The translations under genes were made by a program, and so were the position numbers. 64,000 nucleotides of DNA from Vibrio sonorensis (GTDB lineage Bacteria; Pseudomonadota; Gammaproteobacteria; Enterobacterales; Vibrionaceae), in assembly GCF_001854765.1 (NCBI RefSeq), contig NZ_LJJE01000071.1, forward strand, positions 39,026 to 103,025, read 5' to 3'. Positions 18,507-28,623 of the stretch are shown here, one piece after another. The first letter of the stretch is position 1. Every line of letters starts with the position of its first letter. The notes under the pieces were generated by a model that searched no databases, was not told where the DNA came from, and saw only the letters and a list, made by a program, of their open reading frames with translations.

Positions 18507-19730
18507 GTGAAGCCTATGCAGTACGATCCTAATGACTCAATCAAAATTCCTATTGATACCTTGAGTATAGGGATGTTCGTTACCGCTATTCAGCATAACG
18601 AGCGAGTCAATCTTGCAAATGCAGGAAGAGTGTCTTCTGACAAAGCTATCGAACAGTTGAAAAAGAATGGAATCCGATTCGCGTGGGTAGATAAAGGTCT
18701 GTCAAAAGACGGTTGTATATTTAAACCAGTGGAAGAAGCTCCTTCCAATCCCGAGCCAGTGGCGAGTGAAAGCCAGCCGTCGTCTAGGGCTAAAAGTTCG
18801 ACCAGCCGCTATGATATGCAAAAGCGCGCCAACAAAATTATCAAAGAAGCGAAAGGGCTAGCTCATAAAATTATCCATCAAACCTTTGAAGGAAATGAAA
18901 TTCACGTTGAGGACATCGAACACTGGGCAGACGATCTCATCGAAGCGGCACTCATTAACTCAGACGCCATTCAGTGTGTCTCTGCGTTGAGGAAAAAAGA
19001 TGCCTACTTACTTGAGCATTCTGTCAACGTTGCCTGCTTACTGGTGACGTTTGGCAAACACTTAGGTATGCCGCGTAATGTGTTAAAGCAATTGGCGATA
19101 GGGGGCATCATTCACGATGTCGGCAAAGTAAAAGTGGATGATAGGATCCTTCATAAACCAGCCAAACTCACCGAGAAAGAGTTTGCTCATATGAAGCTTC
19201 ATCAAGTGTACGCCAAAGATATCATCACAAATGTGAAAGGGCTTTCGCCAGTCAGTCGAGATGTGTGTTTGATGCATCACGAGAAGTTAGACGGAAACGG
19301 CTATCCATTGGGTTTAAAAGAAGAGCAGATCCCGCTGCACGGCAGGATGAGTGGCATTGTCGATGTCTATGACGCACTGACCGCTGATCGCTGCTACAAA
19401 CGGGGAATGAGTCCTGCCGAAGCGTTTAAGGTTTTACTCGGTCTGACTCCGGCACATTTAGACAGGCAATTGGTGTACAAGTTTATTAACTGTATTGGAG
19501 TCTATCCAGTTGGCTCTATTGTCGAACTGAGCGATGGTAAAGTGGCGATCGTATGGAGCATCAATGAATCAAATCCTGTTAAACCACAAGTGAAGTGCTT
19601 TTATTCGCGCAAACACAAACACTTTGTCGATGTTTCCTATGTCGATTTGCGATTTGGTCGGGTAAAAATTGAGCGAGCAATCGCCCCATGCCAGTTAGAA
19701 GTTGATGCGACGCCGTTTTACGAAACCTAA
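18507..19730 (+). CDS. HD-GYP domain c-di-GMP phosphodiesterase with DUF3391 N-terminus
   Basis: A 407-residue cytoplasmic protein. The N-terminal part (about 10-75, I-P-I-D-T-L-S-I-G-M-F-V) is a DUF3391-type segment. The HD-GYP domain (about 165-320) shows GGIIHDVGKVKV, the HMKLHQ helix, HHEKLDGNGYPLGL and the DVYDALTADRCYKRGMSP motif. These metal-binding and GYP residues are all present, so hydrolysis of c-di-GMP is expected. The start is GTG; an ATG nine bases later is an alternative. It is monocistronic with a terminator just after the stop. Confidence 0.93.
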   Translation: MKPMQYDPNDSIKIPIDTLSIGMFVTAIQHNERVNLANAGRVSSDKAIEQLKKNGIRFAWVDKGLSKDGCIFKPVEEAPSNPEPVASESQPSSRAKSSTSRYDMQKRANKIIKEAKGLAHKIIHQTFEGNEIHVEDIEHWADDLIEAALINSDAIQCVSALRKKDAYLLEHSVNVACLLVTFGKHLGMPRNVLKQLAIGGIIHDVGKVKVDDRILHKPAKLTEKEFAHMKLHQVYAKDIITNVKGLSPVSRDVCLMHHEKLDGNGYPLGLKEEQIPLHGRMSGIVDVYDALTADRCYKRGMSPAEAFKVLLGLTPAHLDRQLVYKFINCIGVYPVGSIVELSDGKVAIVWSINESNPVKPQVKCFYSRKHKHFVDVSYVDLRFGRVKIERAIAPCQLEVDATPFYET

Positions 19731-19732
19731 AA

Positions 19733-19754
19733 AAAGCGCCTAAAGGCGCTTTTC
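19733..19754. terminator. Bidirectional terminator between HD-GYP gene and cdd
   Basis: AAAGCGCC/GGCGCTTT, an 8-bp stem with loop TAAA and A/T-rich flanks, between convergent genes. Confidence 0.85.
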
Positions 19755-19758
19755 TCAA

Positions 19759-20646
19759 TTAAATGGTGAGGTAACTGAGTGGGATATCAGGGTCAACAGC
19801 CTCAAGGGTTGATTGGGTATCAGACAAGTGACTTATCTTGCCTTCGGCTAGCTCCACCAAGGCTGCGTTATCGATTTCTTTTAACGAGTATCCCGCCATG
19901 AGCACTTGTATCATGGCGACTTGCAGGGGAGGAAGGCTAGGGTTAAAAGCGGCATTTTCAGCATAAGCACCTTTAAATGTTCTTCCATCTTTAGTTTGCA
20001 ACGCCACTCCACTGATATTGCGGGTGTAAGGCGCATGACTCATATTTAAAGCGGCGAGAGCTTGCAGTACTAGCGGATCAGGGTCTTCAGTTGAATGTTG
20101 ATGATCGACGCTAGACATCAATCCAGTTGTGATCCCTAGGTCGGCAGGTCCAAACGATTCTGGAAGATATTCACCCAAAGGCTTGGCGTCTCGTTCTGGT
20201 AGCTGAATGACCAGTTCATTGGCCGTGGTGAGTTCGTTCATAAACTGACGACAATGGCCACACGGGCTGTAGTTGATGGTGATGTCGGTGAGTCCTTTTT
20301 CACCTTTCATCCAAGCGTGACTGATGGCTGATTGTTCTGCATGGACGGTTTGTCCAAGTTGGGCTCCAGAAATCTCGACGTTAGCCCCAAAATAGAGACG
20401 GCCAGATAGTCCGCGTACAATTGCACCGACGTAAAATTCAGAGATAGGAGCATAAGAGAATGCGGCGGCGAGAGGCAACAATGCGACTCTTAGGTCGGCA
20501 TCGCTTAACTGACTTTCTCGTCTTAAATTATCAAATTGCTCTGCGGAAAGCGTGGCATCAAAATCTTTACTAGTGACAATAGGTGTTAAAACGGTTGTCA
20601 AAGCGACAGGCATATCTTTTAGTACGTTATTAATGCGACTGTTCAT
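19759..20646 (-). CDS. cdd: Cytidine deaminase
   Basis: A 295-residue homologue of the E. coli two-domain cytidine deaminase (294 residues), which deaminates cytidine and deoxycytidine in pyrimidine salvage. The zinc site is visible as VHAEQSAI (catalytic Glu, about 102-109) and SPCGHCRQF (two Cys ligands, about 128-136). The second, catalytically inactive copy of the fold occupies the C-terminal half. It lies downstream of yohJ-yohK, as in E. coli, but with a 163-bp gap that contains a partial CRP site, so it probably has its own promoter. Confidence 0.96.
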   Translation of the reverse strand: MNSRINNVLKDMPVALTTVLTPIVTSKDFDATLSAEQFDNLRRESQLSDADLRVALLPLAAAFSYAPISEFYVGAIVRGLSGRLYFGANVEISGAQLGQTVHAEQSAISHAWMKGEKGLTDITINYSPCGHCRQFMNELTTANELVIQLPERDAKPLGEYLPESFGPADLGITTGLMSSVDHQHSTEDPDPLVLQALAALNMSHAPYTRNISGVALQTKDGRTFKGAYAENAAFNPSLPPLQVAMIQVLMAGYSLKEIDNAALVELAEGKISHLSDTQSTLEAVDPDIPLSYLTI

Positions 20647-20701
20647 AGTGAATCCTTTTGACTTTATTGAACTCCATTCTATGTCAAGGTGGGGATAATT
20701 C

Positions 20702-20717
20702 CGTGATCGAGATCTTT
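20702..20717. promoter_or_regulatory. Possible CRP site upstream of cdd
   Basis: CGTGATCGAGATCTTT shares a full left half-site and centre with TGTGATCTAGATCACA but has a poor right half (11 of 16). It is 56 bp before cdd, a gene controlled by CRP/CytR in E. coli. Confidence 0.35.
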
Positions 20718-20809
20718 AAAATGAATGCAACGATATTTTCATATTCACAATTAGGGTGAGGTCACACAAGAAAGAGTGCGTGTCTAAATGAAACACCATG
20801 AATAGTGTT

Positions 20810-21487
20810 TTATGTCATTAACCAAATCGCTAGGGTTAAAAAGCTCGGTGCCAAAATCGAGGTAATCACCCCGCAAAGTACTAGAGCGAGAGAACTAAAT
20901 GCCGCGTCTTGGGGGTTTTTCTCAGCACAAGTTGCCGTACCCAACGCATGAGATACCGTGCCCATTGTAAGTCCACGAGCGATTGGGTGCGTTATATTAA
21001 GCAGGGAGTAGATAGGGTAACCTAAGATAGCGCCGAAAAGACCGACGATAAGTACCAATATAGCAGCGATCGCAGGTTGTCCACCGAGATTGCTGGATAC
21101 TTCCATTGCTATGGGAGTAGTTACTGATTTGCCTAATAGGCTAGCGATAAGCTCAAGATCAGCGTTCATCCAAACTGCGATGATGGTCGATGTGAACATA
21201 GCCATAACACTGCCTACTCCGCACGCCAACATAATGATTCGCCAGTTGGCCCTAATTTGGGGAAGTTGTTCATAAAGTGGGTAAGCTAAAGCAACAACAG
21301 CAGGTTGCAGCAATAGGTTCAACCAAGTGTTGTCTTGATAGTATTGTTCAAAAGGAATGTTTAAGTAGACCAACAGTGGAATGATGACACCAATACTGAG
21401 CAGTAGAGGATTGAGAATAGGTGAGTTTAACTTTTTACTAACGGCTCGGGCGGTGAAAAATACAGCAATAGAAACGAACAACCACAT
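20810..21487 (-). CDS. yohK: LrgB/YohK family inner-membrane protein
   Basis: A 225-residue membrane protein with about six hydrophobic segments and the LrgB signatures K-S-V-T-T-P-I-A and G-L-T-M-G-T-V-S-H-A-L-G-T-A. LrgAB/CidAB-type pairs were first described as holin/antiholin-like; some are now linked to pyruvate or glycolate movement. Its stop and start are shared with yohJ (one-base overlap, TAATG), so the two are translationally coupled. The pair next to cdd matches the E. coli yohJ-yohK-cdd order. Confidence 0.9.
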   Translation of the reverse strand: MWLFVSIAVFFTARAVSKKLNSPILNPLLLSIGVIIPLLVYLNIPFEQYYQDNTWLNLLLQPAVVALAYPLYEQLPQIRANWRIIMLACGVGSVMAMFTSTIIAVWMNADLELIASLLGKSVTTPIAMEVSSNLGGQPAIAAILVLIVGLFGAILGYPIYSLLNITHPIARGLTMGTVSHALGTATCAEKNPQDAAFSSLALVLCGVITSILAPSFLTLAIWLMT

Positions 21488-21852
21488 TATTTATTTCCTT
21501 TCTTCAGTAAGCGGTCAAGGAAAAAGCCGAGTAAAACCATTACGATAAAGGTTCCACCAACAGCACTGGCTAAAATAGGTAAAGCGTTGTTTATCAGGCT
21601 ATCAAAATGGTTCATGAGGCCGACACTTATCGGCACGAATAGTAGAACCATGTAACGAATAAAGGTATTTGCACCGAGTTGAACCCACTGGGAAGGAACA
21701 AGCCCACTTGCCAAAAGTCCGAACAAGATAAGCATGCCGATAATACTGCCCGGTATGGCAGTGCCAAGAAGTGCTTGAATGTTAATCCCTGCCAGAAGGC
21801 AGAGAAAAATTAAACCAACAGATACAGTGAATTTTAATACGTTTGAAGCCAT
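21487..21852 (-). CDS. yohJ: LrgA/YohJ family inner-membrane protein
   Basis: A 121-residue protein with four hydrophobic helices and the LrgA/CidA pattern [15 protein letters not shown] (about 33-47). It is the small partner of YohK and starts 16 bp after the sbcB stop, so sbcB, yohJ and yohK may be one transcript. The exact transported compound is unknown. Confidence 0.9.
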   Translation of the reverse strand: MASNVLKFTVSVGLIFLCLLAGINIQALLGTAIPGSIIGMLILFGLLASGLVPSQWVQLGANTFIRYMVLLFVPISVGLMNHFDSLINNALPILASAVGGTFIVMVLLGFFLDRLLKKGNK

Positions 21853-21868
21853 TGAATTCCTAACCTAG

Positions 21869-23293
21869 TTAAGAGAGAAGCCTCTCTACATGTCGATATA
21901 CTGACTTGAGTATTGTAATTTTTTTCTCATCGCTTTCGTGTTCGTGAACCAAATTTTCCAAATTTAGCATGTACTCTTCAATACGACTTTCGAAATACTC
22001 GCGGCAGTGGTTCGCCCATTTTTGTTGTTCTTGTGGGTCAAGGGTCCAAGGGTAGTTTCTGGCGCGATACTTAAACAGCAAAGGTTTAATGCGCTCGTCG
22101 TCAAACTGAATATCTAAATCTGCAAGGTTGTCGGGTTTAGTTTCCAAAATGATGTTCATAGCGGCCCTATCGGCCGGAGAAAAGAAACCACTGTATAGTT
22201 GAGTGTCGACGTTTGAGTCGGTTTCGTACTGACGCTCTTGACTATAAACCTTTGTCAGTTTTTCCCTTATGTCTGGGTTGTTTTTAATTTTTGCTAAGTT
22301 GTTTAGACAGGCTTGTCTATCGATACCTATTCGCTCTGCATTTTCAGCGGTGAGCGTTTTGGCGGGAGCCAAGATTGGACATTTGTTCAAATGAACTAAT
22401 TTGACAGGAACGGGCAACTCATCTTCTGCCAACTCTGAACGTCTGGTGTACAATCGTTCGCGAAGTTGGTCTGGGTTCAAGTCTAATAGCGGCGTTGGAT
22501 CCTTGGCGAGATCAATGGCAATCACCGCATTTTGGTTTGTTGGGTGCCACGCTACCGGTACAATCCAACTGGTGTACTGACACTCGCGACCAAGCATCGC
22601 CGAGACGTGCATCAAGGGGGTCAGATTAACAATATCAATGAGCTCATTGAGCTTGCGCTTGCCACGCATTTCTAAAAAGTAGTTAAACAGTTTAGGTTGA
22701 GCAGCTTTGATCTTTTTGGCCATTTCGATGGTGGCGATAACATCCGCCATCGCATCATGAGCGTTTTCGTGTTCTATGCCGTTGGCGACGGATAAGTGCT
22801 CAAGTTTAAAGCTAGTAAAACCTTCTTCGTTGGTCGGCCATTCAACTCCTTCAGGTCTTAAGGCGTGACAGGCTCTCATCACATCCAGTAAGTCCCAGCG
22901 AGAGTTGCCATTTTGCCAGCTCCACGCATATGGGTCGATAAAGTTGCGGTAACAGGTATACCGAGTAACTTCATCATCAAAGCGAATACTGTTGTATCCC
23001 AAACTGATGGTATTTGGCGTCGAAAGTTCTTGGTGAATTTTGTGAATAAACTCGGGTTCGGTTAAGCCTTCCGCTTGTGCTTTCTGCGGAGTAATTCCGG
23101 TAATAAGAGCTGCTTCTGGCCCCGGAAGGTAATCGCTCGGGGGCTGGCAATAGATCACCAAAGGTTCACCAATGATATTGAAGTCCATATCGGTACGCAC
23201 ACCCGCAAATTGGCTAGGTCTATCTTCTGATGGACTTGTGCCCCAGGTTTCATAGTCGAAAAAAAAGTAAGTTTGTGCGTGTTGACTCTGCAT
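21869..23293 (-). CDS. sbcB: Exodeoxyribonuclease I
   Basis: A 474-residue 3'-5' single-strand DNA exonuclease (E. coli ExoI has 475). The DEDDh exonuclease domain is at the N-terminus: FFFDYETWGTSP holds the first Asp-Glu pair, SLGYNSIRFDDE the second Asp region, and ENAHDAMADV the catalytic His and last Asp. The remaining SH3-like and helical ExoI C domains fill the rest (LYSGFF-SPADRAAM and KPLLFKYRARNYP). I chose the ATG giving MQSQHAQTYFFFDYE, which matches the family start, over an upstream one. Confidence 0.96.
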   Translation of the reverse strand: MQSQHAQTYFFFDYETWGTSPSEDRPSQFAGVRTDMDFNIIGEPLVIYCQPPSDYLPGPEAALITGITPQKAQAEGLTEPEFIHKIHQELSTPNTISLGYNSIRFDDEVTRYTCYRNFIDPYAWSWQNGNSRWDLLDVMRACHALRPEGVEWPTNEEGFTSFKLEHLSVANGIEHENAHDAMADVIATIEMAKKIKAAQPKLFNYFLEMRGKRKLNELIDIVNLTPLMHVSAMLGRECQYTSWIVPVAWHPTNQNAVIAIDLAKDPTPLLDLNPDQLRERLYTRRSELAEDELPVPVKLVHLNKCPILAPAKTLTAENAERIGIDRQACLNNLAKIKNNPDIREKLTKVYSQERQYETDSNVDTQLYSGFFSPADRAAMNIILETKPDNLADLDIQFDDERIKPLLFKYRARNYPWTLDPQEQQKWANHCREYFESRIEEYMLNLENLVHEHESDEKKITILKSVYRHVERLLS

Positions 23294-23649
23294 AAGAACT
23301 ACCGAACAGGTGCGTAAAATAGACAAACACACCTAAAATCAAGGGTGAAGAATAGCTCTATTAGACCATTGCTTGCGGGGCTTAGCAATTAAGAACCGCG
23401 CGATAAACCGTATTTCCTTGCCAATAGTTAAGAAAATCCTCTTCAAAACGGCGCCAAATTGACCAACAGTCGTGAAATTATCCGTCATAGTGGAGGGTGA
23501 GTACTTGTAGTGGCACGCAGAATTTGTCAATTTATGCCTAATGAAAACAATATTCGATAAGTCTTACCATGGATATAGTTCTTTTCATTGAGATTCCTTG
23601 GTATTCTTGTGCAAGATTAATTAAGGACATCAGATAGATATCGAAGCAC
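23294..23649. other. 356-bp intergenic region between sbcB and the GGDEF-EAL gene
   Basis: It holds the divergent promoters of sbcB and the GGDEF-EAL gene. A leftward frame of about 49-63 codons (23339-23530) has no ribosome site and no recognised family. Another frame there reads F-H-D-C-W-S-I-W-R-R-F-E-E-D-F, which looks protein-like but is stopped upstream. This might be a small gene remnant; I do not call one. Confidence 0.4.
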
Positions 23650-25955
23650 ATGGATAAGAGCATCACTCTAAAAAACAATATCTGGATTATATTCTTTATT
23701 GTCTTCGCTACCTCGTTGGTGTTTTTCTCCAGTGCCATCTATTATCGCTGGGTATCAATAAACGAGAGCTTTCAAAAGCAGCAGCAGACACACGTTGAAC
23801 TATTGGGAAATTCAGTTCGTGGTTTTTTAGACTCGCAAGGTTCGCTGCTTGAAGTTCTCGGTGTTCATCTTATCACCCAGCACAAGCTGCCGGATGCTCC
23901 CATTCACGACGTCGTACTAGACAATACCATGGACACATACCCAGCCATTCTAGGATTGGGTCTGGTGGCGTATGATGGCCGCGCCTTGGTGACTAGTTCT
24001 AATTTTGATCTGACTAAACTGCCCAACTTAATGGAGCTTGAACAGACAAGACAATCGTTTAGTGAAGCGAGGTCGAGTCGCAAAATGCACACGGGCCCAA
24101 CCTATATCATCAACGCGATAAGCACACCTGAGTATGGAATGCCGATCCGTAAGGCGATTTATTTGCCTCATGATGCTCCGCAAGCTATTGCAGTGATGAC
24201 AGCGGGAATTAAATTAGAGAATACCCCTATCTTTAGTGGTCATGCCGCAGACGATCACCATAAAGTAGAAATTATCAGAAAAGATAGATTTCCAGTCTTT
24301 AGTACTGACGGCAATACAGAATACACCAAGCCAGTTTCGGACAGTTATTACCAAGCTCTGCAGAAAAACACCAATAAAGGGCAGGCGTTTAGTGTGTTTG
24401 ACTATCAGGAATCAGACTCGAAAGAGGCTTTTCAAATAGTCTCTCACTACGATGCTTATCTCGACTTTTGGTTTATTTCTAAAATAGAAAAGCAATCGAT
24501 TGTAGATGCCTTTATGAGTCGATTTGTTTTTATCTTCTCGATGTTTTTCATCTTCAATGGCGTGCTTTATGTCTTAACTCGCTCAATTGCTAACTCAGAA
24601 AAGCAAAAGCAGAAAGAGTTGCTGCAATTGGCTCATCACGACCAGCTAACGGGCTTGCCTAATCGTTCATTACTGCTGATCAAACTAAAAGAGGCGATCT
24701 CAAAGAGTTATGTAAGCTCTTGCTATCACGCTTTGCTGTTCCTAGATCTCGATGATTTCAAAACGATTAATGATGCACACGGCCACGAGTATGGCGATGC
24801 GCTATTACGCGAGGCAACGTGTCGCATTCAAAACTGTATTGCGAGTAAAGATATTCTGACCCGATTTGGTGGAGACGAGTTTGTCGTATTATTGCCAGAC
24901 CTATCCAAAGACTACGACGAAGCTGCGCTGCAAGTGGAAGAGGTGGCGTTAAAAATACTGGAAGCTTTGTCACAAGAGTATCAATTGGAACCTCATAGCT
25001 ATACCAGTAGTGCCAGTATTGGTGCCGTTCTATTTAACGACGCATCAATCGAAAAATCAGAGCTGTTAAAGCAAGCGGATATAGCCATGTATAAGGCTAA
25101 GCGCACGGGGAAAAACTCGATGTGCTTTTTCGACCCAAATATGCAAAAAGAAGTGACAAGCATGTTTGATTTAGAGAACGAACTTCGCGCGGCAATAATC
25201 AACAAAGAGTTCGAGCTTTATTATCAACCGCAACTTGATAAGTCAGGTACCGTGGTGGGTGCAGAAGCACTTATCCGATGGCAGCACCCAGAAAAAGGGT
25301 TGGTTGGTCCGTATAATTTTATTCCCGTGGCTGAGAAAACAGGGCTAATATTGCCAATTGGCGAATGGGTTTTAGAGACAGCTTGTAAGCAGTTGGCCCA
25401 GTGGCATAGTCGGCCAGAAACTAGTCATCTCTCAGTCTCTGTTAACGTCAGCTACAAGCAGTTATAGAACCGAGTTTTGTCAAAAAAGTAAGCCATCTAA
25501 TCCACCTGTATGACTTACATCGTGGCAAGCTGCGTATCGAATTAACCGAAACCATGTTGATTGATGAAATGGAAGTGACAATCGCACGAATGAATGAACT
25601 TCGGAAACAGGGCGTTCACTTCTCCCTCGACGACTTTGGAACTGGCTACTCTTCTTTGAAGTACTTAAAGCGTTTACCGCTGAGTCAGCTGAAAATAGAC
25701 AAGTCGTTTATTAACGATATCAAATCGGATAAAAGTGATCAGTCTATAGTGAGAACTATTATTTCCATGTCAGAAGCGTTAGGTCTGTACACCATAGCGG
25801 AAGGGGTGGAAACACAAGAGCAGAGAGACTATTTAGAATCTCAGGGCTGTCTACACTATCAGGGTTACCTATATAGCAAGCCTTTACCCATTGATTCCTT
25901 TGAGCTATTCATTCACAAGCAAAGACGCTTTAAAGCGCTATGTGAAGAGGTTTAG
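23650..25955 (+). pseudogene. Membrane GGDEF-EAL c-di-GMP enzyme with periplasmic sensor, frameshifted near 25465
   Basis: Two frames together give 768 residues. There is a transmembrane helix at about 12-32, a periplasmic region of about 250 residues resembling dCache/CHASE-type sensor domains, and a second helix near 290-310. The GGDEF domain has DQLTGLPNR and an intact RFGGDEFVVLLP. The EAL domain has GAEALIRWQHP, DDFGTGYSSLKYLKRLP and IAEGVET. Both catalytic motifs look functional. The first frame stops at 25467 after SVNVSYKQL; one extra T (TTATAG to TTATTAG) joins it to L-E-P-S-F-V-K-K and the rest of EAL. If the break is real, the enzyme would keep cyclase and lose phosphodiesterase. 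Confidence 0.9.
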
Positions 25956-26022
25956 CCCAACTAAAGATTTTTCGGTAGCAACGACCACCGATGACCAGAG
26001 TGTATATGCAGTAAATCGAGGA

Positions 26023-26049
26023 AGAAGTGAGCTTGAGGCTCACTTCTTT
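26023..26049. terminator. Hairpin between GGDEF-EAL gene and ASCH gene
   Basis: AGAAGTGAGC pairs perfectly with GCTCACTTCT around TTGAG. It sits between convergent genes; T runs on either side are short. Confidence 0.5.
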
Positions 26050-26088
26050 GCCAAGGCTACTTTGGCGGCAGCTCTAGTGAAAATCGAG

Positions 26089-26562
26089 CTACTTTTCTAC
26101 TGGGAACACTTTATCAAAGTGTTCTAATACCAGCTCTGACTCCAAGTTGAATTCTGCACCGACTTCGGCCGCGTATTGAGTGAAAAATTCAACGTGTGCG
26201 TCGTACCACCACTGATAGCTCAAGTCACCTTCACCCTCTTTGGCCGCAAACTCAGGTGTGACTTTGTTAAACGGACAAAGCTCAACTTGATTCACTTTGA
26301 TGATGCAAATGGGTTCTTCTTTCCAATTTAGCACTACGGTAAGCCGTCCTTCGACAGGTAGGGGCTCTTGTTCAATATCGTAAGCCGACTTCAAGCTACA
26401 ACTAGCCCTTTTGACACCAGCGTCAATCAAGCGGGCGCATTCATTGGCATTGTATTCATCGGCACAATAATACTCCGCAGTAATCTGAGGAATGGCTGAA
26501 ACTTCTTGTTTCGGTAGGGTTGCAAGGTATTTATCAAGATAGGCTTGAACTAGAGGAGACAT
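26089..26562 (-). CDS. ASCH domain-containing protein
   Basis: A 157-residue soluble protein. The central ASCH (PUA-like) fold is seen as R-A-S-C-S-L-K-S-A-Y-D (about 51-61), then R-L-T-V-V-L-N-W-K-E-E-P-I-C-I-I-K-V and the E-G-E-G-D-L-S-Y-Q-W-W motif (about 110-120) before a helix that ends near the C-terminus. ASCH proteins bind RNA or modified nucleosides; E. coli YqfB, a shorter member, hydrolyses N4-acetylcytidine. The target of this longer type is unknown. It is monocistronic. Confidence 0.85.
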   Translation of the reverse strand: MSPLVQAYLDKYLATLPKQEVSAIPQITAEYYCADEYNANECARLIDAGVKRASCSLKSAYDIEQEPLPVEGRLTVVLNWKEEPICIIKVNQVELCPFNKVTPEFAAKEGEGDLSYQWWYDAHVEFFTQYAAEVGAEFNLESELVLEHFDKVFPVEK

Positions 26563-26745
26563 CGTTATTCCTTAACGGTTTTTTGAGCTTACTACACGTT
26601 GTTTTATCTACTAGCAGGTTAGTCATTTCGATACTAACGATATGATTGGATAGATAAAAGGTATGTTTGAGCGAGTCAGTTTAATCAAATTAAATAATAT
26701 TAAAAGCTCGCCAAGCTAAGAATTGAAAGAATATTGAATAGCAAA

Positions 26746-26765
26746 GCCGGAGCATACGCTCCGGC
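26746..26765 (-). terminator. Terminator of tcyP
   Basis: GCCGGAGC/GCTCCGGC, an 8-bp stem with a four-base loop, 42 bp past the tcyP stop; followed on the minus strand by TTTGCTATT. Confidence 0.6.
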
Positions 26766-26806
26766 AAGAAACAACAAATGTTGAAGAGTTAAAACTAATT
26801 AAACAC

Positions 26807-28174
26807 CTAGGCGTGTTGGGATTCGACTTCTCCTTGCTTCTCTTTGAGCAATCGACTGGTGATTGTGCCAGCGGTCATCGCTCCAGAGACGTTTAGTGCA
26901 GTTCGAGCCATATCAATTAGGGGCTCGATTGAAATGAGCAGGGCGGCGATCGTCACTGGTAAACCCATCGCAGGTAATACGATTAGAGCGGCAAAAGTAG
27001 CACCTCCACCGACGCCGGCAATGCCAAATGAACTGATAGTCACGATTGCTACTAAGGACAAGATAAAGTTGATATCCATTGGGTCGATGCCTACGCTTGG
27101 GGCAACCATAACGGCTAGCATCGCTGGGTAAATGCCCGCGCAACCATTCTGACCGATGGTAGCACCGAACGAAGCGGATAAGTTGGCAATGGCTGGTGGA
27201 ACCTTGAGCTTGGTAATTTGCGCTTCCACGTTAAGAGGAATAGTGGCCGCCGAACTACGAGAGCTAAAGGCGAATGTTAAAACTGGCCAAATGTTCTTAA
27301 AGTAGGTTTTTGGGTTGACGCCAACCAAGGACACCAAAAGACCGTGCACAACAAACATCAAAGCAATTGCGACATACGAGGCAACAATAAAGCCCAATAG
27401 GTTTAAGATATCACTGCCATTTGAACTGGCGACAACCTTTGCCATCAGTGCAGCGATACCGTATGGAGTGAGTGCCATAATCATTTTCACCAGTCGCATA
27501 ATAATGGACTGAGAAGCTTCGACAAAGGTGCGGATAGGCGTTTCTAGTTGTTCTTGCTCTGCCATGACTTTACGAGCAGCAATGCCAATTAAAACACCAA
27601 AGATCACAACGGCAATAATGGAAGTTGATCGAGCACCAGTGAGATCGGAAAACGGGTTGGTCGGAATAAAGCTAACCAACATGTGAGCAATAGATAGGTC
27701 ACTGACGCGATCAGAGCGACTTTCAAGTACCGCTATTCTAGCGGTTTCGCGCGCACCTTCTGTCAAACCTTCAGCGGTAAGACCGAACACTTGCGTAATA
27801 CCAATACCAACAATCGCTGAGATAGCGGTTGTGATCAGCAAAACGGAAATGGTAAGGCCTGATATTTTTCCTAACGCTCCCCCTTTCTCTAGTTTAACCA
27901 CCGCACCAATCATAGATACAAGTACCAAAGGCATTATGATCATTTTAAGGAGACCGACGTAGCCACGACCGACAACGTTAACCCACTCTAGAACAGCTTT
28001 AGTGGTCTCACTTGTGTCGCCAAAAGTGAATTGAAGAAGTAGACCAAAGGCACTACCTAGCAATAAACCCGTGAAAACTTGACGTGACAGGGTATGTGTA
28101 GATTTTTGCTGTACATAGAGAAAAGCGAGAATACCTGCAAATAGGGCAAGCGCAGCAATAACTGCAACTGACAT
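26807..28174 (-). CDS. tcyP: L-cystine symporter, TcyP/YdjN type
   Basis: A 455-residue dicarboxylate/amino acid:cation symporter (DAACS) family protein with about eight helices plus re-entrant hairpins. It is colinear with E. coli YdjN/TcyP: LLKMIIMPLVLVSMIGAV, VFGLTAEGL, SFIPTNPFSDLTGA, and the transport core FSSRSSAATIPLNV and NGCAGIYPAMLA. TcyP proteins import cystine and related sulfur compounds. I chose the ATG giving MSVAVIAALALF, preceded by AAGGAAAAAG, over a 43-residue longer frame. Confidence 0.93.
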   Translation of the reverse strand: MSVAVIAALALFAGILAFLYVQQKSTHTLSRQVFTGLLLGSAFGLLLQFTFGDTSETTKAVLEWVNVVGRGYVGLLKMIIMPLVLVSMIGAVVKLEKGGALGKISGLTISVLLITTAISAIVGIGITQVFGLTAEGLTEGARETARIAVLESRSDRVSDLSIAHMLVSFIPTNPFSDLTGARSTSIIAVVIFGVLIGIAARKVMAEQEQLETPIRTFVEASQSIIMRLVKMIMALTPYGIAALMAKVVASSNGSDILNLLGFIVASYVAIALMFVVHGLLVSLVGVNPKTYFKNIWPVLTFAFSSRSSAATIPLNVEAQITKLKVPPAIANLSASFGATIGQNGCAGIYPAMLAVMVAPSVGIDPMDINFILSLVAIVTISSFGIAGVGGGATFAALIVLPAMGLPVTIAALLISIEPLIDMARTALNVSGAMTAGTITSRLLKEKQGEVESQHA

Positions 28175-28623
28175 AACTTTTTCCTTATTTTTGTTAAAAA
28201 TAGTATTGCGTGGTGACTCATAGTCGGCTTGCCGGAGATGTGAATCAAAACAGAATGGACTTTCGGCAATATGAAACAACGAGATAGAAAACCAAGCCCA
28301 CACACGGTATAGGGCAACGGTGATTTATGGAAATAGGCTATATGAATTTAATATTCCAAAATGTTATTTAGTCAGATCAATAGACTATTAATTTGGAAGA
28401 TGGCGGCATGTATGACTGTATAAATTGCAGTTATCGATTTATTGTAAATTATGAATTTGATGGATAGTCTTCAGGAAAATGATAAACAAGAGACGGTAAA
28501 TAGGATTTGATATAACTTAGAGTAGGCATTGTTTTACCTAACCATTTTATGTACATAAGCCAAACTTGTAAATGACAATGGTAATTATTATCATCTTTGC
28601 GCAGAGATTTATCAGGTATGCAG
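28175..28623. other. 449-bp divergent intergenic region, tcyP / LysR
   Basis: It should hold the tcyP promoter and the LysR promoter with a Fur box (28573-28593). The rest is AT-rich without a supported gene. Confidence 0.5.
28573..28593. promoter_or_regulatory. Fur box upstream of LysR gene
   Basis: TGACAATGGTAATTATTATCA matches the extended Fur consensus TGATAATGATAATCATTATCA at 18 of 21 positions. It ends 30 bp before the LysR start, where a repressor would block transcription. Confidence 0.65.

Noticed and set aside
23339..23530. Leftward 63-codon frame between sbcB and the GGDEF-EAL gene
   Set aside because: No ribosome site, TTG start, no family; another frame there looks as protein-like. 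Not supported.
25440..25560. Programmed frameshift in the GGDEF-EAL gene
   Set aside because: No slippery heptamer or following stem; the same one-base loss recurs in unrelated genes, so error fits better.
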